Of a stretch of DNA of 64,000 nucleotides, positions 35,863-48,015 are shown piece by piece (within the stretch, counting starts at the first letter, position 1; each line of letters starts with the position of its first letter). The position numbers were made by a program, and so were the translations under genes. The notes under the pieces are model-generated. The model did no database searches. It worked only from the letters and a program-made list of their open reading frames with translations, and was not told the DNA's origin. Origin of the DNA: Macquaria australasica (Eukaryota > Chordata > Actinopteri > Centrarchiformes > Percichthyidae); contig SEMN01000018.1 in the NCBI GenBank assembly GCA_005408345.1, forward strand, positions 186,001 to 250,000, read 5' to 3'.

Positions 35863-38552
35863 CTGCAGAGGAAGAAAGATAGACATCAAGTTCAATGTCA
35901 GTGGTAGGGCCTCTGTTACAGAACAAAAACAAACAAACAAACAAAAACAAAAACAAAACAGGAACATCCTCATCAATTCAAGCTGAAATTCACAACTTTC
36001 TGCAAGTTCCAACTCCAGTGAAGATGATGGAGCATCCGCTTGGTGAAGCTGTTTCACCTCACTGCAGTGGCATACAGTGGAAATGTCACTGCAAATAAGT
36101 TATTTACTGAAGTGATGAAGTTAGACGACACTGGTGTAGTCAACCAGACACATCCAATCCAATTTCTCAATAGCACTGTAAGAGGAAATTTAGTTATTTG
36201 GCACAAGAAGACTTATATATTAATTTAAAAAAAATAAAGATTTCAGCTTTAAATCTACTTCAGGACGAGGATTTGTGGATCAAGGAGAGGAGACTTTGAA
36301 ACTACTATAAACATAAGAGAGCTCTCCTCAGTATATCATTCTCTGAGAGCGGTTTGGAAAATATCGATACTGTTAATAGTGTGATATAATCAAGCTTTTA
36401 ATAATTTCCTCAACTAGTAAATACACCCTGCTGTGTGCATGGAATGAATACCAATTAATGGCTTCTATTAAGCTCCATAAAAACTGTTGTATCTTCCAAA
36501 TTGCCGCATATCCATTTCACAAAATGTAATACCTGAAGATTATCATTCAATATCTCTAAATTTTCAAGAATCCAGTTTGTTAGAGTGTCATTATTTCTGC
36601 TAATCGAGCAGTTACCTGCACCTCCTCACTCTGTGATTGTTATCAGTCTGTAAGATTAGATAAATAATAATTATCTCAATTTGGACTCCAATATCCTGCG
36701 TAAAAAGATATCCTGAGCAGCAGATTTGGGTCAGAAGGTGAGTGAACCGCGAATCAAGAGAGATTTAATAGATGTAAACGGGAAAAGAAGACCGTGGAAG
36801 GGGCTAAAGGTTAATTTTGGATGTAACCAGAGTGAGTAGGAGAAAATGGGCTGCTGACATGGTAATAAAGCTGTAGCCAGAGTTTAGGACATGATACAGT
36901 TGTTGAGGTTAAGGTGAAGGTGAAGGGTTGAAGGGCTCCAATACAGCTTTGTTTTCCGGAAACTGGGTCAAGACCCAGAGTGTAGTAAATGGAAGATTTG
37001 TAAGAGTTATTAATTATTCAGAAGAAACAGACAATTGTTTGCTTATTTATTTATGTGTTTACTAGGTTTTTTTGTTGTTGTTGTTGTTGTTTTTTTGCTG
37101 ATACAGCTCCTCTTTATCGACACTTACATGCTCCAAATACATTTCGGCTGACAGTGTATTTAATTCAGTAGATCAAACTGAGGGATTGTTATTTCAGTAA
37201 TCTTTTGTAATTTGTGTAATGTGTTTAATAACGCTGAAGTTCTTTTAAAATGATTCTTTGTTTCCCTTTTTGTAGTTTTAAAATAGTTCAAATCGTCTTA
37301 TTCCACACTGTCTGACAGTATCACAGATATTCTCTATCAGCTTGTTCCAGCTCTTCATTGAAACCATATGATGTTTACGCTGAGTGAAATCTTCAAGACC
37401 AAGAATCCACGTTTTTTTTTTATTGGTTGCAACACTCAATGAAAATATTCTCAATATATCATTTTGTCAGTTCATCATTTTGCCACATTTCCCCCCTCGA
37501 GGTTCAGCCTGATGTATTTGGTAACTTTGGGATCTCCGCTGGAATTTAAAAGTTCTGTGGGTTTAAAAAATATTTCAACGTCTCTAATCCACAGGCAGGT
37601 CTTAACTGCTTGCTAAGGGGTTTAAACGGCAACTCTCTTGATTAATAAAGTCATTTATCAAGCAAAAATGCCAAATATTCACTGGTTCCAGCTTCTCAAA
37701 TGTGATGATTTGCTGCTTTTCTCTGTTTTATATCATTATAAATTAAATATCTTTGGTTTACGTATATTTGTTAAAACAAGCCATCTGGAAACGTCACTTT
37801 GGGCTTCAGTATATTGGCATTTCTCACTATTTTTGTACACCTTTACAGAGCAAACATTTGATCAGTTAGTCGAGAAGATAATCTTCAGAGTAACTGATAA
37901 TGAGGGTAACGGTTGGTTGCAGCTTAATGTTAGTGAAAATCCTCACTTTGGTGGCTGCGACGTGGACGTGAAAAGTACTTAGGGACCAGGGTTTAAATCC
38001 TGAACCACAAAACCACAAAATTCAGTGAGATCCATGTCATGAAAAATAGGACATTTTGTGAGCCCCTTTCGAAAAACAGGGTTTGAATATTCCTTTCACA
38101 TCTGCCTCCTCCAAGCTCCCCAGCTCTGTGTTGTACCTCACAATTAATTCAAGACATAATGAAATGATAAACAACTTATTGAGTTTCTAAACTATCTGTC
38201 ACAGCTTTATATAATGAGGTGACTCGGGCCAAAGGATTCACACAACGTATACCTATGAGAAACTTGCACACAAAACTGATCAAATATTTAGTTTTATTCC
38301 TAACCGAGGGGCTATTTTCTCATATCTCGCGGCTGCAACATCTTGTTTGCCATCACTTATTAAGCTAAAGGTGCTTCCATTGTTACATTTACATAAAGTT
38401 ATGTTGCTCTGTACTTTTGACTTCAGTTCTTTTTGTTCAGATTATATTACGTCACACCATTGTGATGGATCAGTTACCTTCACAAGGTGGATGCCTGTTA
38501 ACAACACGACCTGTCTTTGAGTTTGTGTCTGCTGGTGAGTTCAGAAGTTTAC
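35863..38552 (-). other. ntrk2: ntrk2 intron
   Basis: About 2.7 kb. It contains an A/C-rich AAAC run near 35928-35958, a (GTT)n near 37074 and a dispersed repeat at about 37621-37925. No exon is seen. Confidence 0.9.
37621..37925 (+). repeat. Dispersed teleost repeat, copy 4
   Basis: Carries CACTGGTTCCAGCTTCTCAA, GATTTGCTGCTTTTCTCTG and TAAATTAAATATCTTTGG, and ends GTTGGTTGCAGCTTA, the family's inverted terminal block. It has the same orientation as the copies at 5430 and 7124. Confidence 0.65.
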
Positions 38553-38711
38553 CTCATTGTTGGAGAGCTGGTACCACGGCTGTTTTCCATAGGTGAAGAT
38601 CTCCCAGAGAACAACTCCTAGACTCCACACATCACTCTCAGTGGTGAACTTTCTGTACATGATGCTTTCAGGGGGCATCCAGCGGATTGGAAGCATGGTG
38701 TGACCTCCGAC
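38553..38711 (-). CDS. ntrk2: ntrk2 (TrkB) exon: kinase C-lobe, WMPPES and SDVWS
   Basis: 53 codons, phase 0 at both ends, minus strand. The translation begins VGGHTMLPIRWMPPESIMYR and continues KFTTESDVWSLGVVLWEIFT and YGKQPWYQLSNNE. WMPPES is the APE-equivalent motif and DVWS the conserved helix-F Asp of tyrosine kinases, so the exon supplies the substrate-binding P+1 loop and the middle of the C-lobe. The donor is GTAAAC after a GAG codon, and the acceptor AAAG is preceded by GTTC. Every residue agrees with mammalian TrkB as I remember it, which shows strong constraint. Confidence 0.97.
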
Positions 38712-41414
38712 CTTTGAACACAACACACGCACACAGAAACAGAGAAAGAGAGAGAGTATAAAGTCAGTATAGTTAACAGTGAGCGTAAGAGAAAATTAAG
38801 ATTTGGAGAGCTGTTAAACAACATCATCCTTTGACAGACATGTACGCTCTATTCTCTTCTATTCTGCGACATCATGCATTTCGAATGCATGGTCACGCAG
38901 CTTTCCACATTTCTCACAAGGGTTCACTCAGGAATTTCAATACACTTTTAAGTAGCGCTGCAAACATTTCACTCCTCCAAACTGCTGCCTGAGATAGGCT
39001 ACATCGTCTCTGTGACTGTAGCACACCTCTCACTCCTGATGAGTGTATCATTTTATTTCACTGAAGGGAATACTGGTGAGAAAACATCGCTCTGTATCCC
39101 CTCAATCAAAGAGGGTATATACATATACGAGCGTTGAGCTCACAAGGACACCGATCACAATTAAAGGATAAATGTGAAAAATAAATGGTCCGTTATCAGC
39201 CAACTGTCAATCAAAAAAAAAAAAAAAAGAAGAAAAGTTGCTGGATCAGATAAACAGTCAAATGTTGGCTATAAAATGTACAGTATAGGCCAGTTTGTGT
39301 GAGTCAGCAAAATGTTAGCAGGCGTCCATTATAAATAAATATCTGATAGAATATAAACTATTGCAGCATGGAGTATGTGCACTGCTCGTAAGTGGAATTT
39401 CATTAATTCAAATATTATTTAATTTGATTTAAATGAGCGATTCTCAGAAAGCAGAAATCACCACCTAATCCCACACAGGAACTCACAGGCACTCTGAGAG
39501 ACATTTGGTCATTTCATTAAGCTCTAATCTGAACCGAGCCTTTGGAGCCTGTTTGTTGTATTCATTTGCTGTTTTTTTGTTTTTTGATTTTAGTTTTTTT
39601 GCTGTCCATAAACACAGACAGTTCATTTCTGTTGAGGCTCTCACAGGCTGTGACTGGGTCGAGGTTGGACAAAAAGGTGACAAAAGGTGAGTGAGCCTCA
39701 GTATTATGTTTGGTCAAAAGCTATATTTACATATTTATTTGTTGGCACCCAGTCGTAATAACAAACTGTTCCTCTGTCAAAAGTGACTTTTTAACCTCAA
39801 CCTGCTCTCCCTTTACTTCTCCTCCGAACATGAATCTACCGACCGACCTGCGCTCCATTGCTCCACACAGATAGCACAATCCATTTTCTGAGGTTTATGC
39901 CTGTTATTAATGGCTTGGTACCCACACTTGGCCTGTTCCTTTGTTAGTCAGTGGGTTATTTTATGGAGTAATAAAATGTGCACGGTCACATAGATAGCCA
40001 TCGGGTTCACTGGTACGCCTTGGGAAACATATCTGCCTCCATCTCTGCAGCCCTTACTCTTCATAACCAGGCACCCTTCCTCGCTTTTTCTCCCTGCAGC
40101 GGCGTGTCTTGCTGCTGGTTTGTCTGTTTGTTATTTGCATTTCTCTCTCTGTCTCTGCCAAATTCAAATGTGCTTTACTGGCATGGTCTTAATGAAGTAT
40201 AGTATTGCCAAAGCAGTGCGGTACAGGGGTTATAATGTATGAATGATAATATGGAATCCAGTAAAAAAGACAACAAATGCTTTACACATTACATTATATA
40301 CACTACAACACATTATACAACACTATTTATACTACATCATACATGTTTTCTTCATCTTTGGATGTCAGAATTATAATGCTCTGTTCTCAAATGCAAATAT
40401 ACTGTCTGTCAAACACGGCACACACAAACTTATTGATGGATTACGAATAGCTGGTGCAGCCCAATCCAGTAAACTGAGATTTAGGAAAGTAATCATCATA
40501 ACTGACTGTAATTTTAGCAGTTTTAAAATGTGTTGCATTGCATTGTGGGATAGTTAGCAGAATGCCATGGACATGACTTTTTTTTTTTATTGTGGGAATT
40601 TTATGTAAATGTAGTGCACTATATAGTAAACAGATAGTGATTAATATTAGATTCATAGAAGGAAAAGTGATTTTGGACACAGCCATTGTTTATTCTATTC
40701 TATAGATAGTTTTCTGACAGTATTTACTCACTCATGTGTCTGAACCTGCTCACAGACATTAGTCTTTTTGTTTTATTCATCATGGCTGATCATTTCCCCC
40801 CGATGGTCTGAAATATTAATGTTGGGCTCTTGAACTGCTGGGCTACATTTTTTTTAATGTTTGTTAACTGCCTGTGTGAGTGTGTTTTGAGACAGAGAGA
40901 GAATGAGGAGATAGGAGAAGGGCAGTCTTTTCAAAAAGGCTCTAACGAGGCTGAATTGAAAGAGGAAACAGGAAAGAAAACAAATGAAGGAGCAGGAAGG
41001 GAAAGCCTCAGATTAAATCTTCTTGTCATTGGGAAGGAAGGGGCATCGAATATTAAGAAAGTCACGTTTACAGTAGACGACTCAACATTTTCAAAGATTC
41101 TCACTGAAGTGGCATCTCTCTGTCATCAGCCCTTTCTCCGTTCTCTCTTTGCTGTCAGTAGCTTCGTCATCTATCTTTGTCTCCTCTGCTGTTCCCCCTC
41201 TCTCTTTCCCTCAATCTCTCTCACTCGTTCTCACCTTCCCTCACCGTCTCTAAGCCCGCCTGTCTGTCTCTCTCCTTCTCTGTCTTATAAATATGCATCA
41301 TTTCAGTTAGACAGACCACTGACTGAGTGTTACAGGAAAGCCTAAAAAAAGAGGAAAGAAAAAAAAAAGCAGAGGAGGGCTGTGGGATTTTGTAGTGACC
41401 TCTTGGAGGCTGTG

Positions 41415-41545
41415 GTTTCCATGGCAACTGGACCAGTTAGAAAAGAAAGCATTATGGGATGTGGTGTGGGAGGGGCTTATGTGACTAACCCCGCCTACTC
41501 TTTGTTACACAGTACCTTAATTGCCTTCTGTGTTGCTATGGAAAC
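41415..41545. promoter_or_regulatory. Pair of RFX X-box-like palindromes
   Basis: GTTTCCATGGCAAC at 41415-41428 and GTTGCTATGGAAAC at 41532-41545 are mirror-like X-box variants 104 bp apart. Between them lie GCATTATGGGATG and a GGGAGGGGCTTATG stretch. The cluster looks like a regulatory module rather than random intron. Confidence 0.4.
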
Positions 41546-42054
41546 GAAAACTCTTTCCAAGAAAGGTGTGTGTCTATGTGTGTGTGTGTGTCTATTTTTT
41601 CCCCCCTTGAGAATAGAGCTCGTTCTTCTGCCCGACTCAGATACAGTAAAATGGTTGACATGTAGGTTTACACTACATGCTGTGGTTTATTTTAGTGATG
41701 CTGCCACTCACGTCCAATGAAAGTCCAGCAAAAAAAAAAAATCAGTTTTACTGTCAATGCACTTAATCGTCAAGTTAAAAACAATATGAATTCTTACAGT
41801 AGCTGCTGTGTTTTTCATGGCAGCGCTTGTAATGAAACCAAGAACTCCCTACACTGCTGACTTTACAGATTCCTCCCACTTATTTGTTTTGATTATTTTG
41901 CTTATTTTGTGGTTAATAAATTACTTTGGTGTTTAGCATACCCATGTGTCTCCCGTTTTTGTCACAGTCTTTGAGTCGGGCTGTGTCAGTCGTCAGGAAG
42001 TTAAGCTTTCACATTGTGTTGAGAAATTATCCTCATCATTCATTTCATCTGGCA

Positions 42055-42385
42055 ACGGCAGTTGGTTTCAGTTGAACATTCTGTTGCTAGTAGCAACAAC
42101 TACTGGCACAGCACCATGGCAGCTGCAGTTCACCTGCCATTGTTACATTCAGCCTTTTGTCAGACCAGTGACCAAGCAAATATTGACAAGCATCTTTTAT
42201 TTACTCCCCAAATGCCCTTGTTGGAGCGTTATCATAGCTATTCTTGTCGTTATTGTTGAGCTGTAATGTGTTCATTTGGTTTTCCTGCGGTGGAGGTCTA
42301 CAATGAGTATTCTTCCGCCAGCAGTTGGGGTTCCGTTGCTAGGAGCAACCACTACTGGCACAATTCTATACCAGTTACAGTTTAA
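42055..42385. repeat. Degenerate local duplication carrying palindromes
   Basis: Two stretches share the order CAGTTGG, a GTTGCT-N3-AGCAAC palindrome, then ACTACTGGCACA and CAGTT-rich sequence: about 42058-42130 and 42323-42384. The palindromes are GTTGCTAGTAGCAAC at 42083-42097 and GTTGCTAGGAGCAAC at 42335-42349. Confidence 0.55.
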
Positions 42386-43786
42386 CCGTGACTCGGACCT
42401 ACATGACACCCTGTCTAATTCATTCATTTAATTCGGTGAAGCACTCAACTCCCTGGTATTCCTCAAACTATCTGTTTTTAACAATGTTCTGGTGCCATTT
42501 TTCCTTAAATGGTTTATAAGCTCGCCAGAGACCGGAGGTGTGTAAGAGTGTTACATTTTAGACAGACATAATGATGAAAGTTTGTTTATATTAGTTTACT
42601 ATAACATGATAGTACAGCAGCTGGGTGTTAGGTTTAGTGCAGAGCAGCATTTTCTTTGCTATTTCACTTGTAGGCTATTTCACTTATTTTACTTTTACTC
42701 TATGTTTACTGAACTAATTACTGTGCTGTACCTCCTATGTGGACCTTCATCCAGCAAAACTTTCAAAGGCCAACTGCCGTCTTCAACCTTTATTGAAAGT
42801 GCGTCTAGCTGGGTGCATAGCCATGCATCTACATGCTTAATGAGGGCAGAAGAATGAGACTGTGAGACGCGCTCTCCTGATATGAGAATTTAGTTAAAAA
42901 AAGCACATGTGAAGTTCATGTTTTAGTCATTAAATATCATATTTCAAAAAACGGGATGAATTCACATGACTTAGTTTGTTTGCATGTTTTTCTGTCCACT
43001 TTTACATAGAATTATATGCATGGTATAGTAGGTTAATGTGCATCTTTATGTCATTTTGATATGTGGTTTTGTATTCACATAAAAATAATAATGGAAAAGG
43101 CATGATAAGATTATATAGAGAGATGATAAGTCTTTTTATCAGTAAAGGTTTAGTTTGAAGAATGATTGTGTGTGCAAAGATAAATGATTCTCCATATTGT
43201 AGATTTTAATATGTGTTGACTGTATCGTCTTTGTGTTGATGTGTATCTTGTTATACAGACAGCAGTGTTGTTGTCTGTCCATGTGCACACTCGCTCCTGC
43301 ACAGGCAGCTGCTCCACTCCGGTCTCTCCAGGTGCTCCATTAAGATGCTGTTTGTCTGTGTTGGTCGGGACCCAGAGATGGGTTGTAAAAACATAAAAAT
43401 ACACAAGCAAAATTACTCTGCAGAGATTGTTTAGCTCAGCTTTGTTCCCAGTGTTTTTCTACAGTCTGTGTCAGCAGCATAAAACAGTCAGGCTCGAACC
43501 TCAAAACCCAAGCAGACATTTAATTCTCTTTCATCCTACACATTTGGGCATGAAATCAGGTTAGGGAGAAAATGAATAAAATTGTGCTGTATATGTGCAT
43601 TCACCCTCCCCAACTTCAAGGGTAGCCCCACCCACACACACATACATTGAAAAAAGGCTGCATGGAAAGGCTCAAGGTTTGAATCGAAGCATCCTGTCTG
43701 TCTTCTTCTGTCAGGTTCATTGTGTAACAGGGGATTCAATGACGTCAACACAGCACCTTCAGTCCTACGCCTCTGCTTCTATTTCC

Positions 43787-43788
<2 letters not shown>

Positions 43789-43849
<61 letters not shown>
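43789..43849. repeat. (CA)n microsatellite
   Basis: About 30 perfect CA units. A second shorter CA run follows at about 43944-43970. Confidence 0.98.
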
Positions 43850-43853
<4 letters not shown>

Positions 43854-43939
43854 ATTAGCTCCACCTCTCAGGACTCATCTTTGTTTCTGTCTGATGCAAG
43901 AGCCAGCTAATTAGGGCCCTACACTCTACATCCCCCTCC

Positions 43940-43973
<34 letters not shown>

Positions 43974-45484
43974 CTCTGTCTCTACTGGATGCTGAAACAC
44001 GGCTGGATCTGTGTGTTTTACCTCCCACCATGCTGCACCTCTCTTCCTTCTGCTGTGCTGTCTGTCTACCTCTCTGTCCTCTTCTGCCGTTTATTGTTGT
44101 TTCTCTCTGCCTCTGATATCCTGCTCTGTGCTCTGTTGTGTAAAGCTGCAGTGTGTGTTTGTTTGTTATTGACTATCCTGTAACGCTGTATGCAGGCTGC
44201 CTTTCCTGCAGACCTCCCCTCTCCCACCTCGGCATGTGTATGTTCGTTTATCGCTCTATTACTGCCTTTTCTCCTTTTGTATATTTATTTGTGTCTTGTT
44301 TTCTCCCTCCTCGGCCTCCCACCCATTTTTCCTCCATCTCTCTCTTTTCCAGCTCTTTCTCTCCTTTCATCTCTTTGCCACCCTCCTGCCTCCGTCTCCC
44401 ACACTTCCATCTCTCTCCTTCTCCCCCTCTCTTTCTCTGGTACTGCCTCAGCATACTAAACAGAAGTTCTCTGATTACTTGTCTTCCTGAGAAACGTTGG
44501 ATACAACTCCGAGGCTCACCGCCACTACCTTCGCCCGTTGCCATGACTACAGCCTCGGCGCTTAGCGTTATTGAGGAGGGGTGAAAGGAAGGAGGAGGAG
44601 GAGGAGGGGGGAGGTTGTTGTGTGTCGTCACACAGAGATAGTACAAAAGAAAGCCACAGAGGAGAGGCCTTAATCTTTTTTACGTCTTTAATTTAATGCC
44701 GTGCACAACCAGTTATTCCAAATTAAATCTCAACAGTGTTCAGAAAAAGACTAATGAAAAGTCAATTTTCCATGTGCTGAGAATACAGATTGATTGTGGC
44801 CATGTGGATCTTGTATTTTTGACCTTTTTAACATTATGGCTTAGATCTGGGGCCGTGAAAGGTTTTCGACGTGGGGAAACAAAGTGAAATATGATGACAG
44901 TAAAAAAGCAGCAAAGAGGAATATCTACTATTGATAAAGTCTCTTTCTGATCATGAAAAACAGGACAAACTGTAATCTAGAAAACTGATTTTCCTAACAA
45001 ACTAAAAATCATTTATTTTTGTATTTCTTTAACTACACAGAGCATTTTTTCCCCCTAGACTAATTATTGTAACATAATTTTACATCAAAAATAAAATACA
45101 TCAATCGATGCCATTGCTGAATTATATATCCATGAAATGGCCTATAGATTGTTGTTATCTTTAATGTTATTGTTAAAATTATTTGTCCAAATTATCATTG
45201 AATGGCTGCTCCTTCCCTCTTCTCTCTTTCTCCCTCCTCCTCCAAGATCTCTGTCACTGTCACTCATGTCAGTTTGTCACAGTGGACGGGAGAAAGGGCA
45301 GGAAAAAATGGACAGTCACTATCAATCAATCAGTACTATTTATTAGATTTGGGCCTTTTGGAAAGGTGACAGATTGCTGTATAGAAGGAAAGACAACACA
45401 CACACACACACACACACACTCTCAGCTGTCTCTGAGTTATCTTGACACTGCTAAATGCCCCTGCAACACACAAACATACTTATA

Positions 45485-45516
<32 letters not shown>

Positions 45517-46616
45517 AAATATGCACCCATATATGCATTCTTTATTTTAAATAAATGCAGAAGCATTTCCTCTTCTTTTTTGCAGAGTAGCCCTTTCTAC
45601 GCCACCCCTAAAATGGGTCCGGGTGTGTGTGTGTGTGTGTTACATCCCACTGACCTACACTTCCTGTTGTACTGTATACATGTTTGGTGCGACTCTATAG
45701 TCTGCATTATATGTACAGGTTATTTCAGGTTTGATTGACACTGAAAATGACTGAATCATGAATTTACTTAATTGGACATTTTAGGACAAACCAAACTGTG
45801 TTTCCCATGTTTGTTTCGTGGTATAACATTTTAGACATTTTTATATTTTACACATTTCTCAAAAGAGATACAATAGATTTTGGGTGCTTATTTCAGAGTC
45901 ACAAATTAAACATTTTCAGGTAACAGATTTTACAAAAAACAGCAGATTCAACTTGTGTCTTGAAACTGCCTCCGGGTTCATATTTAATATTTAATTAAAT
46001 ATTATATATATGTATTTCAAAAGCCTCGAATGTCATTCAAAAAACACAACATATCATCAATATGGCTTCTTTTTGAGGAGTTTCTGATTTTATTCTTGTC
46101 ATTTTAATAAATACTTTTTATCAGAGGAGTGTAATAAAATGTATTGGAGCTTGTTATGCAGCTATGTGGTTGGTAGATCTCTGGCGAACAGCAGATTCTT
46201 AAATTTAAAATGAACACCTGCTTAATAAAAGAATAGTGAATAAAGTATAATGTAAAAAAAATAACTTTATAACAACTGGTGTATATTGGCCCTCAGTGGC
46301 AGTAATGATCCAAGCAAACAGCCCTTATTTTACACACAGTATGACAAATAAAAGCATGCTACTTATCCTCCCTCCCCTTGAGCCCATTTAATTATATACA
46401 GTGTGACATCACAGTGAGCTACACACAGCTACATGTATGTTTAATTTTACTGCACTACACTCAGTTTAGTTGACCTACCACAGCAAGCCTCTGACTGTAA
46501 CTCTGCCAGAGTCCGTCAGTCATGCCCATGCAGGGGAGGAGCAGAGAGGGACCCATGCAGCAGGGAGGAGGGAGGCTTAAAGAAGGGCCAGAAAAGATAT
46601 CGACACATACACCTAC

Positions 46617-46701
46617 CCTGTAGTAGTCAGTGCTGTAGACGTCTCTGGACATGCCAAAGTCTCCAATCTTTACCAGCAGGTTCTCACCCACCAGGCAGTT
46701 C
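46617..46701 (-). CDS. ntrk2: ntrk2 (TrkB) exon: catalytic-loop Asn, DFG and activation loop
   Basis: 85 bases on the minus strand. Its first base completes the Arg of HRDLATR, and the translation then reads NCLVGENLLVKIGDFGMSRD followed by VYSTDYYR. It contains the catalytic-loop Asn, the Mg-binding DFG, and the three activation-loop tyrosines YSTDYY whose autophosphorylation switches Trk kinases on. The donor is GTAGGT after AGG. The acceptor is CTAACAG. It is identical to mammalian TrkB from memory. The same sequence is shared by TrkA and TrkC, so this exon alone does not tell the paralogues apart; the flanking exons do. Confidence 0.97.
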
Positions 46702-47443
46702 CTGTTAGACAACAAACATAACCAGACACAAAATAAGTACAGAGCAACAGAAAGATGTTGTGGTGACTTTAAATAAAGACATTTTACATAGCTTGAGTTA
46801 CACTGTAGGGTGTTTAACATCTACCAAATATATTATTATATCTGACATAAATGTCAGTGGAGAAATTGCACTTTTATTTTATGGTTTCAAGGTAGCAGCA
46901 TGCCTCTCTCATTCTGGAGACATAAAATAAATGTAATTCAAGTATGTCTGAACATTTATAAACATCAAGTGTTTTTGTTATGTTGTTATTTCATTGCATG
47001 AGAATCATTCACTCACTGAAAAGCAATCAGTCAGTCACAGGCCAAAGATATCTGCTTTTTTACAGAATATCTACTCACGTTTTCTCTAATGGCTACTATC
47101 TTTTTTGACTCTTTCAGCAGCTGCCATATATTGGACTTTATACTAACATAGTCATCAAGCTGGCCACTATGAATGGGTCTGGTTTGTGCATTTATTACTG
47201 AATTTTTCAAGTGTAGTCTACTCTAACAACATACAGAAATCTCAAGGACGACCAAAGGAAACACGATTCATTCAACAGGTATTTCTATTTTATTACATTT
47301 GCAAAAATGTTCAGAAAAGTGTGTTTTCACTTTGTCATTATCTGACATTCCATAAAATGTAGAAGGGTCTGAGTTCCTGTATAATGTTCATTAAGGCCAC
47401 ACAAATAAGCACAGAGTGTAGTAAAATGCAGTAAGTGACTAAC
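46702..47443 (-). other. ntrk2: ntrk2 intron
   Basis: 742 bp of plain AT-rich sequence with nothing recognised. Donor GTTAGT, acceptor TAACAG. Confidence 0.9.
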
Positions 47444-47599
47444 CTGGTGGCCAGGTCGCGGTGCACAAAGTGCTGTGATGCCAGGTAGACCATGCCAGAT
47501 GCTATCTGCTGGGCGATGTGCAGCATCTGAGACTGGGTCAGCTCCACAGGTCTGGTGGTCTGGCCCTCTGCCATCAGAACTGCATCCGGACCGTGAGCC
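47444..47599 (-). CDS. ntrk2: ntrk2 (TrkB) exon: kinase insert and HRDLAT
   Basis: 156 bases, minus strand. The first base completes the Arg of KFLR and the last two bases begin the Arg of HRDLATR. The translation reads AHGPDAVLMAEGQTTRPVEL, then TQSQMLHIAQQIASGMVYLA and SQHFVHRDLAT. HRD carries the catalytic base Asp. AHGPDAVLMAEG followed by TQSQMLHIAQQIA is typical of TrkB. The short kinase insert reads GQTTRPVELT where human TrkB has GNPPTELT as I recall, so it is about two residues longer. The donor is GTTAGT. The acceptor is CCCTCACAG at the end of an unusual GC-AG intron. Confidence 0.96.
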
Positions 47600-47838
47600 C
47601 TGTGAGGGAACAGGTGGAGATGTTATTGTTTGTTGGAGTCATGTTGTTTCCTGTCATTTGTGTTTCCTGTGCAGCCATGTGAAATACTACATCTGCCCCT
47701 CAAAGAGAGAGGATTTAGATGATCGAGCTGGATCTTTTCTGTCGATCCATCTGTTTTCATGACCACATTTTAGAGAAATGCAAATATAACCGCTGCCATT
47801 TCGGTGACATTTTTATGTAATAAAGAAAAGAGCCATGC
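47600..47838 (-). other. ntrk2: ntrk2 short GC-AG intron (239 bp)
   Basis: The only exon join that keeps the TrkB reading frame puts the donor at CTCAG/GCATGG, that is GC instead of GT. No GT downstream of the exon would preserve the protein. The acceptor is CCCTCACAG. Confidence 0.8.
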
Positions 47839-48011
47839 CTGAGGAACTTGTTGAGGTCTCCATGTTTCATGTACTCAAACACCATGATGAGAGGGTCGCT
47901 CTCCACGCAGACTCCATAGAAAGTGACAATGTGTTCATGTTGAAGGTTGGTCAGCAGCTCAGCCTCACGGTGGAAATCCTTTCTGGCATTTTCACTGGCC
48001 TCTTTAAGTGT
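47839..48011 (-). CDS. ntrk2: ntrk2 (TrkB) exon: alpha-C helix Glu and hinge
   Basis: 173 bases, minus strand, starting in phase 0. The translation reads TLKEASENARKDFHREAELL, then TNLQHEHIVTFYGVCVESDP and LIMVFEYMKHGDLNKFL, plus AG of the next Arg. FHREAELL holds the alpha-C Glu that salt-bridges the ATP-binding Lys, and VFEYMKHGDL is the hinge. It differs from human TrkB at only a few sites (for example IVTFYG for IVKFYG, ESDP for EGDP). The donor is GC. The acceptor TGCGCAG follows a (TG)n of nearly 60 bases with no polypyrimidine tract. A broken copy of its 3' part lies about 3 kb away at 50750-50817. Confidence 0.97.
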
Positions 48012-48013
48012 CT

Positions 48014-48015
<2 letters not shown>

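Larger units (their letters stand above)
38712..46616 (-). other. ntrk2: ntrk2 intron of about 7.9 kb
   Basis: No exon is seen. It contains an A16 run near 39212, a pair of X-box-like palindromes at 41415 and 41532, a degenerate local duplication around 42055-42385 that carries two more palindromes, a (CA)n at 43789-43849 with a second at about 43944-43970, a (GAG)n patch near 44590, and CA runs near 45400 and 45487. The patch at 44500-44590 is CpG-containing. Confidence 0.85.

Noticed and set aside
40830..41345. 171-codon plus-strand frame in an ntrk2 intron
   Set aside because: It lies antisense in an intron, shows no recognisable domain, and ends in a CT-rich low-complexity tail.
44153..44646. 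Frames of 132-143 codons on both strands
   Set aside because: A CT-rich stretch lacks stops in several frames; there is no family resemblance.
47475..47762. 95-codon plus-strand frame
   Set aside because: It is the antisense shadow of the ntrk2 exon at 47444-47599.
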